Positions 15,274 to 21,079 of a stretch of 23,592 bases of DNA are shown here, piece by piece. The notes under the pieces were generated by a model, which did no database searches, was not told the DNA's origin, and worked only from the letters and a program-made list of their open reading frames with translations. Location of the stretch: IMG/VR virus record IMGVR_UViG_3300045118_000332, positions 1 through 23,592 of that record; one strand, given 5' to 3'. Made by a program: the position numbers and the translations under genes. This stretch comes from a virus. Numbering within the stretch: the stretch's first letter is position 1; every line of letters begins with the position of its first letter.

Positions 15274-15300
15274 CAAGTTTTCTATCGTTGGCTTGCTTTT
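15272..15300 (+). terminator. Weak intrinsic terminator candidate
   Basis: A six-base stem AGCAAG/CTTGCT (15272-15277 and 15292-15297) with a 14-base loop, immediately after the stop of the first early gene and trailed by TTTT. The stem is short and AT-rich at its base, so termination would be partial at best. Confidence 0.35.
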
Positions 15301-15323
15301 GGCGGTTGAAAGGGGTGATAAAC

Positions 15324-15470
15324 ATGACACGCCTTCAAATGCTGAAATTGATAGCACGCTCCAATGGTGCTACAAGCGTTTTCTGGACTATCTTCAGACA
15401 ATATAAAAAGCTTATCAATGTTCCAACAGAAGTTATAGCGGACATTGTAAAAGTTTACAAGTTAGCGTAA
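15324..15470 (+). CDS. 48-residue basic early protein
   Basis: The start chosen is ATG 15324 with GAAAGGGGTGATAAAC upstream, rather than the longer frame from 15288. The product (MTRLQMLKLIARSNGATSVFWTIF... then VPTEVIADIVKVYKLA) is hydrophobic-basic with two probable helices. It could be a small regulator or inhibitor of a host protein, as early phage genes of this size often are, but no family was recognised. Confidence 0.5.
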   Translation: MTRLQMLKLIARSNGATSVFWTIFRQYKKLINVPTEVIADIVKVYKLA

Positions 15471-15483
15471 TAGCTAACACTCG

Positions 15484-15507
15484 ATACAGCCCGAAACAGG
15501 GCTGTAT
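15484..15507 (+). promoter_or_regulatory. Perfect stem-loop just before a ribosome site
   Basis: Nine perfect base pairs (ATACAGCCC/GGGCTGTAT) closed by a six-base loop GAAACA. The stem ends right at GGAGGG, the ribosome site of the gene starting at 15520. There is no U-tract, so it is not a classical terminator. It may be a protein-binding translational operator or an mRNA-stabilising 5' hairpin. Confidence 0.55.
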
Positions 15508-15519
15508 GGAGGGTATAAC

Positions 15520-15747
15520 ATGCCAAAGGTATGGTGTAGGCGTATCCCTGCAAAAAAGTGGGATACTGATAAAAAAGGGACGCTAATATATAACCCCGAT
15601 GTTAAGCAAGGTTCTAAAACAAGCGTCCCGATAAATAACCCACGCGGTAAAAAGCTATTAACTTCTACCGCAGGATATTACACAAGTTATATATCAAGCG
15701 GTATCGAAATGTTATTTTACGGCTCACGATATAGACCCTGTTACTGA
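15520..15747 (+). CDS. Small basic hypothetical protein
   Basis: 75 residues, ATG with GGAGGGTATAAC directly upstream, right after the stem-loop. The sequence (MPKVWCRRIPAKKWDTDKKGTLIYNPDV... TSVPINNPRGKKLL) is basic, with beta-like segments and a C-terminal Tyr-rich stretch. It does not contain a metal-binding Cys pattern. No family was recognised. Tight coupling to a strong 5' hairpin hints at regulated expression. Confidence 0.5.
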   Translation: MPKVWCRRIPAKKWDTDKKGTLIYNPDVKQGSKTSVPINNPRGKKLLTSTAGYYTSYISSGIEMLFYGSRYRPCY

Positions 15748-15859
15748 ACAGGTATGAGCATCAGACCTTGAAGATGCACGATATACTAAAATATCGTTAA
15801 AAGTGCCTATAATGCACGATAATAGCGTGTAATAGCATTATACGAAAGGGGGTGATATA
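15748..15859 (+). promoter_or_regulatory. Short intergenic stretch with dyads
   Basis: The stretch has two copies of ATGCACGATA (15773 and 15812), a dyad CGATAT/ATATCG (15779-15796) and an outer dyad ATAATGC/GCATTAT near 15809-15841. It also has TATAAT at 15808-15813, but no good -35 element. Nested dyads in front of a gene could be an operator; a promoter is not proven. Confidence 0.35.
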
Positions 15860-16072
15860 ATGTCAAAAGCATACGAGGTATCGGAATATATCAATAGTAA
15901 AGGCGAAAAACATCCGATATTAAAGATAGGGGTAAATGATAAAGGTTTCGCTAAAATTCAGTTTGGTATAGAAAAAGCAAAGGCACTACTTGAAGCTCCA
16001 AATTTAATTGACGAAATTAAGAATTTCGTTGCCCACGCACTTGAAACGGCGGCGTTAAAATATAGGGTATAA
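15860..16072 (+). CDS. Small hypothetical protein preceding the origin
   Basis: 70 residues, ATG with AAAGGGGGTGATATA upstream. The fold looks like two or three beta strands (EVSEYINSKGEKHPILKIGVNDKGFAKIQFG) followed by helices (IEKAKALLEAPNLIDEIKNFVAHALE). A strong terminator follows. No family was recognised; the size and beta-then-helix pattern are common in small single-stranded DNA or protein-binding phage products, but this is only a resemblance. Confidence 0.6.
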   Translation: MSKAYEVSEYINSKGEKHPILKIGVNDKGFAKIQFGIEKAKALLEAPNLIDEIKNFVAHALETAALKYRV

Positions 16073-16084
16073 TCCCTATAAAAT

Positions 16085-16134
16085 AAGGCAGGGAATATTA
16101 TTATAATATATCTCTGCCTTTTTTATTATTTAAG
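16085..16134 (+). terminator. Intrinsic terminator
   Basis: AAGGCAG pairs with CTGCCTT (16085-16091 and 16124-16130) over a long AT-rich inner stem, followed by TTTT (a run of six T including the stem). It lies just after the stop at 16072 and before the origin-like region, so it would separate transcription of the small genes from the origin. Confidence 0.75.
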
Positions 16135-16284
16135 ATACCTTCTTAAATACTATTCTTCTAAATATATAAAATAGTAGTAGTAGAGGATGTGGATAACCTC
16201 TATTTTAGTAGATTTTTCGCATAAATATACCAAATAGTCCTGTTGATAACCTGTGGATAAGTTGTGGATAACTTGTGGACGATA
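16131..16284. other. Probable replication origin: DnaA boxes, TAG triplets, AT-rich DNA
   Basis: Reading left to right: an AT-rich stretch (16131-16171); four TAG triplets (16172-16183); a 4-base spacer AGGA; a consensus DnaA box TGTGGATAA (16188-16196); then four boxes at 16241 (TGTTGATAA), 16252 (TGTGGATAA), 16263 (TGTGGATAA) and 16274 (TGTGGACGA, degenerate). The last four start exactly 11 bases apart in one orientation, which puts them on one helical face. On the other strand the order is box, short spacer, CTACTACTACTA, AT-rich, matching the DnaA-box, DnaA-trio and unwinding element layout described for B. subtilis oriC. Host DnaA loading onto phage DNA is therefore a reasonable inference; a DnaA-controlled promoter is the alternative. 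Confidence 0.7.
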
Positions 16285-16299
16285 AAGGAGGTGATAGTA

Positions 16300-16464
16300 A
16301 TGGTATCCGCCGAGTGGTTGAAGGAAGTAGCAAAACAAGTAGAAAACATTGAAAAAGAGATAAAAAAAGCCGTATATTCTATGCCGATTATTGCGGAAGG
16401 TATGGCTAAACAGATGAATTTACTAAATCTTGATGAAATGAGGAAGATAAGACCAGCAGTATAA
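16300..16464 (+). CDS. 54-residue helical protein after the origin
   Basis: ATG 16300 with AAAGGAGGTGATAGTA upstream; the longer frame from 16264 runs through the DnaA-box repeats and is rejected. The sequence (WLKEVAKQVENIEKEIKKAVYSM... MAKQMNLLNLDEMRKIRPAV) is an amphipathic helix with alternating Lys/Glu, likely a coiled coil. Its ribosome site begins within a few bases of the last repeat. No family was recognised. Confidence 0.55.
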   Translation: MVSAEWLKEVAKQVENIEKEIKKAVYSMPIIAEGMAKQMNLLNLDEMRKIRPAV

Positions 16465-16498
16465 TTGGCATAAATACACCAAAAAAGAGGTGATATGT

Positions 16499-16555
16499 AT
16501 GTCAGAACAGTGGGAAGATATGGTTATGTGGGGCTGGGACGAACTTCTCTATTGA
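16499..16555 (+). CDS. 18-residue micro-ORF
   Basis: MSEQWEDMVMWGWDELLY, ATG 16499 with AAGAGGTGATATGT upstream. Very acidic and Trp-rich. Its stop is 16 bases before the next start. It may be a real micro-protein, a leader peptide controlling the next gene, or accidental; only the ribosome site supports it. Confidence 0.35.
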   Translation: MSEQWEDMVMWGWDELLY

Positions 16556-16571
16556 AAGGGGAGGTGGAAAT

Positions 16572-16727
16572 GTGAAAATAAAGTTCGGCTCGTATATAAG
16601 CAAGGATTTCTGGCAATTTTCTATCGGAATAACATTGTGGAAGGGCGTGTGTTATTGCCATGAATGGTGTTTTACACTCGATTTAGGTTTTTGTTATGTA
16701 GAAGTATATAAAGATAAGTTAAAGTAG
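16572..16727 (+). CDS. 51-residue Cys/aromatic-rich small protein
   Basis: GTG 16572 with GGGGAGGTGGAAAT upstream. The product (KFGSYISKDFWQFSIGITLWKGVCYCHEWCFTLDLGFCYVEVY...) is rich in Phe, Trp and Tyr with four Cys, and may be a small beta sheet or a hydrophobic membrane-associated peptide. A function is not evident. Short aromatic-rich proteins of this type occur in early regions of many phages. Confidence 0.55.
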   Translation: MKIKFGSYISKDFWQFSIGITLWKGVCYCHEWCFTLDLGFCYVEVYKDKLK

Positions 16728-16757
16728 CAAAAATAAAAAGGAAAGGAGGTGAGATAA

Positions 16758-17015
16758 ATGACAGGAACCACACGGAAAGAGAATGATGAGAATTTGAAAA
16801 AAAGCGTATCGAATATCTGCGATAGTAAAGGTTCATACGTATTCGCTGGGGAGATTATGGAGGAGGGAAAAGGGGTAGGCATACAAGTAATATCTTCCTG
16901 CTCAAGAGGTTTTATAATGGATTTAATAATGAACCTCACTGAACATATCGGCATGAAACTTTCTCCAAAAGATTTATTGGGAATGTTAAAAGATAGTAAG
17001 CCGATGAGCTGGTAA
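16758..17015 (+). CDS. Small hypothetical protein
   Basis: 85 residues, ATG with AAAGGAGGTGAGATAA upstream. N-terminal part polar (TTRKENDENLKKSVSNICDSKG), middle with strand-type YVFAGEIMEEGKGVGIQVISS (about 27-47) and C-terminal helices (FIMDLIMNLTEHIGMKLSPKDLLGML). The middle and end resemble a small alpha/beta unit. No family was recognised. Confidence 0.6.
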   Translation: MTGTTRKENDENLKKSVSNICDSKGSYVFAGEIMEEGKGVGIQVISSCSRGFIMDLIMNLTEHIGMKLSPKDLLGMLKDSKPMSW

Positions 17016-17021
17016 ATCTGA

Positions 17022-17047
17022 AATTCACCAAAGAAGGGAGGTGAATT
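17022..17047 (+). promoter_or_regulatory. Stem-loop that covers the ribosome site of the next gene
   Basis: AATTCACC (17022-17029) pairs perfectly with GGTGAATT (17040-17047) over a 10-base loop AAAGAAGGGA. The right arm ends directly at ATG 17048, so the Shine-Dalgarno (GGGAGGTGA) lies partly in the loop and partly in the stem. Translation would be limited when folded. Confidence 0.55.
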
Positions 17048-17365
17048 ATGTCAGCAACAGATAAAATGGACAAGATTATCGAGAATATAAGAAAACTCGA
17101 CATACCAGAAGAAGAAAAAGATAACCTCGAAAACGACCTCATAGATTATGAGCAAGAAAAGTGGAAATTAAAAGAGAATGGAATGGTTGTGACAAATTTT
17201 CATGACTTGATGATTATGATGCAGAGGGGTAGTTTTTCAGCGTTAAGGAGCTATACCGTCAGAGTTGTTGAAATAGGCAAAAGAGTGTTTGTCGATATGT
17301 GCTGGTCTGACCCAAACAGTTTCACGAGAGAATATAATATCTATGTAAATAAGGAAGGGGGGTGA
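17048..17365 (+). CDS. Hypothetical protein with hairpin-hidden start
   Basis: 105 residues. N-terminal half is a charged helix (MDKIIENIRKLDIPEEEKDNLENDLIDYEQEKWKL), and the C-terminal half shows beta strands (SYTVRVVEIGKRVFVDMCWSDPNSFTREYNIYV). ATG 17048 has GGGAGGTGAATT but the site is inside an 8-base-pair hairpin. No family was recognised. It may belong to the same small accessory set as its neighbours. Confidence 0.6.
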   Translation: MSATDKMDKIIENIRKLDIPEEEKDNLENDLIDYEQEKWKLKENGMVVTNFHDLMIMMQRGSFSALRSYTVRVVEIGKRVFVDMCWSDPNSFTREYNIYVNKEGG

Positions 17366-17372
17366 TTAGCAC

Positions 17373-17552
17373 ATGTCACGAGAAGAAGCAAAAATCGCTT
17401 TAATGGGAATGTCTGGTCTCGACTCAAAAACGGTAGAGGGTATAATGGTAATCTTTGACAGGGTAGTTTTTCCTCGTATATCAGATATGGAAAGAAAAAT
17501 AGAGTCGCTCTCAAAACCTTCAATATTTAATGTTGTGACCCCGCAAAACTAA
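17373..17552 (+). CDS. 59-residue hypothetical protein
   Basis: ATG 17373 with GGGGGGTGATTAGCAC upstream. The product (MSREEAKIALMGMSGLDSKTVEGIMVIFDRVVFPRISDMERKIESLSK...) is mostly helix, with a Met-rich centre. It sits between the 105-residue protein and the CobS-like ATPase, with 32 bases to the latter. No family was recognised. Confidence 0.55.
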   Translation: MSREEAKIALMGMSGLDSKTVEGIMVIFDRVVFPRISDMERKIESLSKPSIFNVVTPQN

Positions 17553-17584
17553 TAGATAAAAATAAGCACGAAAGGGGGTGAGAA

Positions 17585-18670
17585 ATGAAATACACTTATA
17601 GCGTAGAGAGAACACCCACAGGGCTGGTTGTGTATGCAGAAAATAAGCGTAGTAACGCAAATCACAGCATAACGCTATCTGATACCAAAGAAAAAACCAT
17701 TGAGAGTGCTATCGAGAAAATAAATGACACTCTGCCGAGCGACAGAACAATATATCCGAAAGATGTTTTGTCTGCTATTAAAAAGTTTCAAGAAATAGAG
17801 GAGTGTAATAAAAAACTCGGTAAGATGATGAAAGAAAAGAGTAGAGCATCTATTCTGCCAGATATAATAAATGGGTATTATGTGCCACAAGATAAGGCAC
17901 GACAGATATTGTCGGCAATAAAGCGTGGGCGGAATGTGCTTATAGTGGGGCCCGCTGGTTGCGGTAAATCGAGATTAGTGCAAGAGTTGGCAAAGCATGA
18001 GAATAAAACACTCGATAGGGTAAATTTTAATGGTGGAACTACTGACGCTTCGCTACTCGGAGAAAAAGGACTTAAACAGGAAGACGGCACTATCACATAT
18101 TTTGAATATGGTGTTCTTCCAAAAGCCATGAAGGAAGGACATTGGCTACTACTCGATGAATTTGATTGCATACAGCCAGAATATTTAATCACTATGCAGG
18201 GGATTTTCGAGGGTAATGGAACACCTCTTGTCCTTATGGAAAATGGCGGAGAAAAGATATATCCTCATCCAGATTTCCGAATTATCGCCACCTCAAATAC
18301 GGTGGGAAGGGGTGATAGGGGTGGTTATCACGGAACTAATATGCTGAATATAGCAACCCTCGACAGGTGGGGTATCGTTAAAATGGGCTATAACAAGACA
18401 GCCGAAAAATCTCTGCTGATGACTATACTTGATAATGAATTTCTTGTTGATAAAATGTTGCAGTTATCCGACAGGATAAGGGACTCAATTAAAGAAGAAG
18501 TCCTGCCAGATTTTGTGTTCAGTACAAGACGGCTCATACATTGGGCTGAAAGCATTAAGAGTGAACTGATAACATTCAAAGAGGCACTTGAGTTAGAAAT
18601 TCTTGGACGGCTAACATCGGAAGAAGGTTCTATAATAAACGAGTTCGTAAGGGACACCTTTGGTATATAA
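17585..18670 (+). CDS. CobS-like (MoxR-type) AAA+ ATPase
   Basis: 361 residues, ATG with AAAGGGGGTGAGAA upstream. Residues about 1-95 form an N-terminal domain (first part beta, then a helical linker). The AAA+ module has Walker A GPAGCGKS (122-129), Walker B WLLLDEFD (187-194), a sensor-1 type RIIATSN (232-238) and a downstream Arg (LDRWG, Arg261) at the arginine-finger position. The insertion FEYGVLPKAMKEGHW and IFEGNG are typical of MoxR/CobS proteins, which work with a VWA-domain partner; the next two genes encode such a partner split in two. In cobalamin synthesis the CobS-CobT pair drives CobN, but no CobN is present here, so the substrate is unknown. Confidence 0.85.
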   Translation: MKYTYSVERTPTGLVVYAENKRSNANHSITLSDTKEKTIESAIEKINDTLPSDRTIYPKDVLSAIKKFQEIEECNKKLGKMMKEKSRASILPDIINGYYVPQDKARQILSAIKRGRNVLIVGPAGCGKSRLVQELAKHENKTLDRVNFNGGTTDASLLGEKGLKQEDGTITYFEYGVLPKAMKEGHWLLLDEFDCIQPEYLITMQGIFEGNGTPLVLMENGGEKIYPHPDFRIIATSNTVGRGDRGGYHGTNMLNIATLDRWGIVKMGYNKTAEKSLLMTILDNEFLVDKMLQLSDRIRDSIKEEVLPDFVFSTRRLIHWAESIKSELITFKEALELEILGRLTSEEGSIINEFVRDTFGI

Positions 18671-18701
18671 AATTATCTCGCCCTGAAAGGAGGTGATTAT
18701 A

Positions 18702-19433
18702 GTGTGGTCTGAATACTGCAAGACCTTCGGTGAAAAGGAAAAGATAAGGGTTGTTATCTCCGCAAGGATTAGAACTCCTTCGGTAAATCTTGCAAAAAGA
18801 ACTATATATTGTCCTGATAGCGATATTCCAGAGATGCAGGCAATATTAGGTGCTATGATAAAGCACGAAATAGCTCACATTCTTTATACTAAAGGAGAGA
18901 GGGAGTCGCAAGTTCAAAATGCTTTAGAGGATATTAGGGTTAACAGAAAGCTCGGCAGTAAATATCTTGGTATAGCACAAGAATTCGAGAAGGTTTATGG
19001 TGATATATGGGGAAGATTATTTATCGAGTTAAAGAGTCTACACGAATTTCCCTTGAACGATAGGAATTTGGCACTACTATTCAGTTCATATATTATGCTG
19101 GATGATGTATCCCTCGCGTCACTATTTCCACGAAAAGCACAAGACATATTTAAGGAAAATTGTGAGCGACTTCTCCGCAAATTCTATCAATGCAAGAATA
19201 CCGAAGATATAAAAAAACTCTCTGAAGAAATCCTTAAATTATTTGAAATTGAACCAGAAAAAGATGGGGAAGGAAAAGGGAGGGAGGAAACAGAGATGAT
19301 AGATATATCGCTTGACAAGGAAATTGAGTCAAGACAAGAAGAATTAAAAAAAGATGATAGAGATACAGTTTATGACTTTAGTCCAAAATTCAAGATAATA
19401 AGGGGGTTCGCTGATGTCTTATCACCCGAATAA
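18702..19433 (+). CDS. CobT-like N-terminal half with HEIAH motif
   Basis: 243 residues from GTG 18702, with AAAGGAGGTGATTATA upstream; a start at GTG 18693 would lie inside that site. The key motif is KHEIAHILYT (HExxH at 55-59), followed by NALEDIRVNRKLG (73-85), where a Glu or Asp could serve as third metal ligand. This order (HExxH then N-x-LED-x-R) matches the front half of CobT-like proteins, where it is joined to a VWA domain. The C-terminal part (about 170-243) is charged and acidic (EPEKDGEGKGREE...), like the CobT linker. Protease activity has not been shown for these proteins in general. The stop overlaps the VWA gene by 20 bases. Confidence 0.75.
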   Translation: MWSEYCKTFGEKEKIRVVISARIRTPSVNLAKRTIYCPDSDIPEMQAILGAMIKHEIAHILYTKGERESQVQNALEDIRVNRKLGSKYLGIAQEFEKVYGDIWGRLFIELKSLHEFPLNDRNLALLFSSYIMLDDVSLASLFPRKAQDIFKENCERLLRKFYQCKNTEDIKKLSEEILKLFEIEPEKDGEGKGREETEMIDISLDKEIESRQEELKKDDRDTVYDFSPKFKIIRGFADVLSPE

Positions 19434-20157
19434 AAACCCTGCAATAATCAACAGGTTAAGGCAAATATTAAAGAATTACTTTGTCGAGAAGTCCAGAGAT
19501 AGAACTTTAATGCTTATGAAGAAGGGTAAATTATGCAGTAAATACCTTTTCCGTGCAGAACTTGAGAAAAAAGCACGGGTATTTAAGAAGAAGTTTTTAA
19601 CTGATAAAAATAAAGTTGATGTATGTATAGCGATAGATTTTTCTGGAAGTATGGGCGGTGGCCATAAATGGGAAACCGCCATAGATTTAGGGTTTCAGCT
19701 TTATCATGCACTAAAAGATATTGAGGACATAAACTTTATGATGTTTGGCTTTACAGCATGGAAGAAAAATATTATTCATTATATGTTAAAAGATTTTGGC
19801 GAAAAATTATGTGCTGATTACGGGAAAACTTGTCGCCTTCTCGAAAACAACGATTACGAAAGTTTGAGGTGGGCGTGGAAAAAACTCAAGGAACAACCGA
19901 ATAAAAAGAAAATTTTATTTACTATCTCCGACGGTACGCCTGTCCATCCTCCGAATGGGAGCGTTGCTTTGTTCGAGGAAACACAGAAGATAATAAAAGC
20001 TATTAAGAATAGCGGAGTGAAGGTTATATCCTTCTTCATTGGCAAGGACTCAAGTTGTCACGAAAAATTGTATGAGGAAACTTCTATCCCTGTCACAACA
20101 GGAAATCTTGAGATAAGTTTTATTAGTGAGATGATTAAGGTATTGAAATCCAAATAG
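19414..20157 (+). CDS. VWA-domain protein, CobT-like C-terminal half
   Basis: 247 residues, ATG 19414 with AAGGGGGTTCGCTG upstream, so it is a separate gene and not a fusion. Residues about 29-66 (RDRTLMLMKKGKL...ELEKKARVFKKKF) look like the basic pre-VWA segment of CobT. The VWA fold carries the metal site AIDFSGSMGGG (DxSxS: Asp75, Ser77, Ser79) and FTISDGTPV (Asp173), with GVKVISFFIG near the end (about 207-216). The protein is expected to bind the AAA+ CobS-like partner through this site. Overlap with the HEIAH gene implies coupled translation and equal dosage. Confidence 0.85.
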   Translation: MSYHPNKNPAIINRLRQILKNYFVEKSRDRTLMLMKKGKLCSKYLFRAELEKKARVFKKKFLTDKNKVDVCIAIDFSGSMGGGHKWETAIDLGFQLYHALKDIEDINFMMFGFTAWKKNIIHYMLKDFGEKLCADYGKTCRLLENNDYESLRWAWKKLKEQPNKKKILFTISDGTPVHPPNGSVALFEETQKIIKAIKNSGVKVISFFIGKDSSCHEKLYEETSIPVTTGNLEISFISEMIKVLKSK

Positions 20158-20173
20158 AAAGGAGGTGAGTATA

Positions 20174-20395
20174 ATGGGAAGAAGAAGAAAGTGGAGTGAA
20201 AGTTCAAGGCGTCGGTTTTTTGCTCGTCTTAACAAGGCAAGAAGGTTGGGCTTCAGAGGTAGAACGGGCGAGTTGCTTTCGCAATTAAAGAGTTATGAGG
20301 TGAAAAATGGAATGGTGCTTCCTGCAAAGGAGAAATTCAGTTTCACTAAAAAATATAACTTTTGTCCAAATTGCGGTTGTGCATTAAGCACTTGA
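20174..20395 (+). CDS. Basic protein with a C-terminal CxxC
   Basis: 73 residues from ATG 20174 with AAAGGAGGTGAGTATA upstream; the GTG at 20165 is rejected as it lies inside that site. The first half is very basic (GRRRKWSESSRRRFFARLNKARRLG) and the end has FCPNCGCALST, half of a zinc ribbon. With only one CxxC (plus an extra Cys), zinc binding would need a partner or dimer. A nucleic acid binder is likely, but no family was recognised. Confidence 0.6.
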   Translation: MGRRRKWSESSRRRFFARLNKARRLGFRGRTGELLSQLKSYEVKNGMVLPAKEKFSFTKKYNFCPNCGCALST

Positions 20396-20420
20396 CAAAA
20401 TGACGAGATAAGTATATACT
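20392..20420 (+). promoter_or_regulatory. Sigma70-type promoter inside the early block
   Basis: TTGACA (20392-20397), 17 bases, TATACT (20415-20420). The -35 is perfect, the -10 has five of six bases and the spacer is ideal. The start of transcription would fall near 20427, about 12 bases before the next gene's GTG. It overlaps the last codons of the preceding gene, so it may give independent expression of the downstream nuclease, GroES-like and RecA genes. Confidence 0.75.
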
Positions 20421-20438
20421 TTGTTAGGGGGTGAAGAA

Positions 20439-20813
20439 GTGGATGACCTTATAATCCTAAACGATGAACTCGATAAACTTGATGGAGAGATAGCACAACA
20501 GAGAGAAGTTGTGGAGTTGGCTTTGGAGAACAGAGAGTTTGCCTCGCTAAATGCCACGATAAGTAAGGAGAAGGAGTTCTTGTCCGCGAAATATAGCACA
20601 GCATCTCCTTTATCTTCAGCACCAAAAGTCACGGACTCCGTGTGTAAATCTGAAGCGGTGGTTAGAAGTGAGGACGCATTGAAGAAGGAGTTAGAAGCTG
20701 ACGGAAAGTTTAGGCGTGAAAAGATTAAACTCGATAATCTAATAGATAGAAGGGACTCCCTAAAAGAGAAGTTGTCTAATATACGAGCTACGATTAAGGT
20801 ATTTGGGGGGTGA
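20439..20813 (+). CDS. Coiled-coil protein
   Basis: 124 residues from GTG 20439 with GGGGGTGAAGAA upstream; a start at TTG 20421 would put the site inside the gene. Nearly the whole protein is helix with heptads: LDKLDGEIAQQREVVELALENREF and then DGKFRREKIKLDNLIDRRDSLKEKLSNIRATI. A Ser/Pro/Val break (STASPLSSAPKVTDSV) separates the two. Two-arm coiled coils can be scaffolds or clamps for other proteins. It is the first gene after the internal promoter. No family was recognised. Confidence 0.6.
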   Translation: MDDLIILNDELDKLDGEIAQQREVVELALENREFASLNATISKEKEFLSAKYSTASPLSSAPKVTDSVCKSEAVVRSEDALKKELEADGKFRREKIKLDNLIDRRDSLKEKLSNIRATIKVFGG

Positions 20814-20818
20814 TGAAC

Positions 20819-21079
20819 TTGAAAGCAAAACAGAAATATATGTTAAGTGTAGTTGAAGAAGCAATTATGAACCCTGACCTTGCAGGATACAGGGGCGGAA
20901 GAATAGAAGTAATTGAAGGCGATAGTCCTTACTCCAGATATGAGGGAAGGTTTCTGTTGCCAGAAGAAATATATGAGAAGTTTAGGGAAGCACTCGACTT
21001 TTACGAAGGGGATAAACGGATATATATAAAAATGGATTACCCAGATGAAGTAGCAAAGGAGGTGAAAAAGGGTGACTAA
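20819..21079 (+). CDS. Small acidic hypothetical protein
   Basis: 86 residues from TTG 20819, chosen because GGGGGGTGATGAAC stands in front at the spacing used by neighbouring genes; ATG 20813 is only three bases after the GG run. The product has an N-terminal helix, a RIEVIEGDSPYSRYEGRFLLP beta stretch, a helix (EEIYEKFREALDFYEG) and KRIYIKMDYPDE. It is read eight bases into the nuclease gene. No family was recognised. Confidence 0.55.
   Translation: MKAKQKYMLSVVEEAIMNPDLAGYRGGRIEVIEGDSPYSRYEGRFLLPEEIYEKFREALDFYEGDKRIYIKMDYPDEVAKEVKKGD

Noticed and set aside
14520-15280. Many GATATA/TATATA repeats as a CRISPR or iteron array
   Set aside because: Spacing is irregular, there is no constant repeat-spacer structure, and many copies lie within the coding part of the early gene.
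16264-16299. Start at 16264 for the protein after the origin
   Set aside because: The extra codons come from the DnaA-box repeats and have no ribosome site; ATG 16300 has AAAGGAGGTGA.
15860-17552. The row of small genes as tRNA or other RNA genes
   Set aside because: No cloverleaf or T-loop pattern was seen; each has an open frame with a ribosome site.
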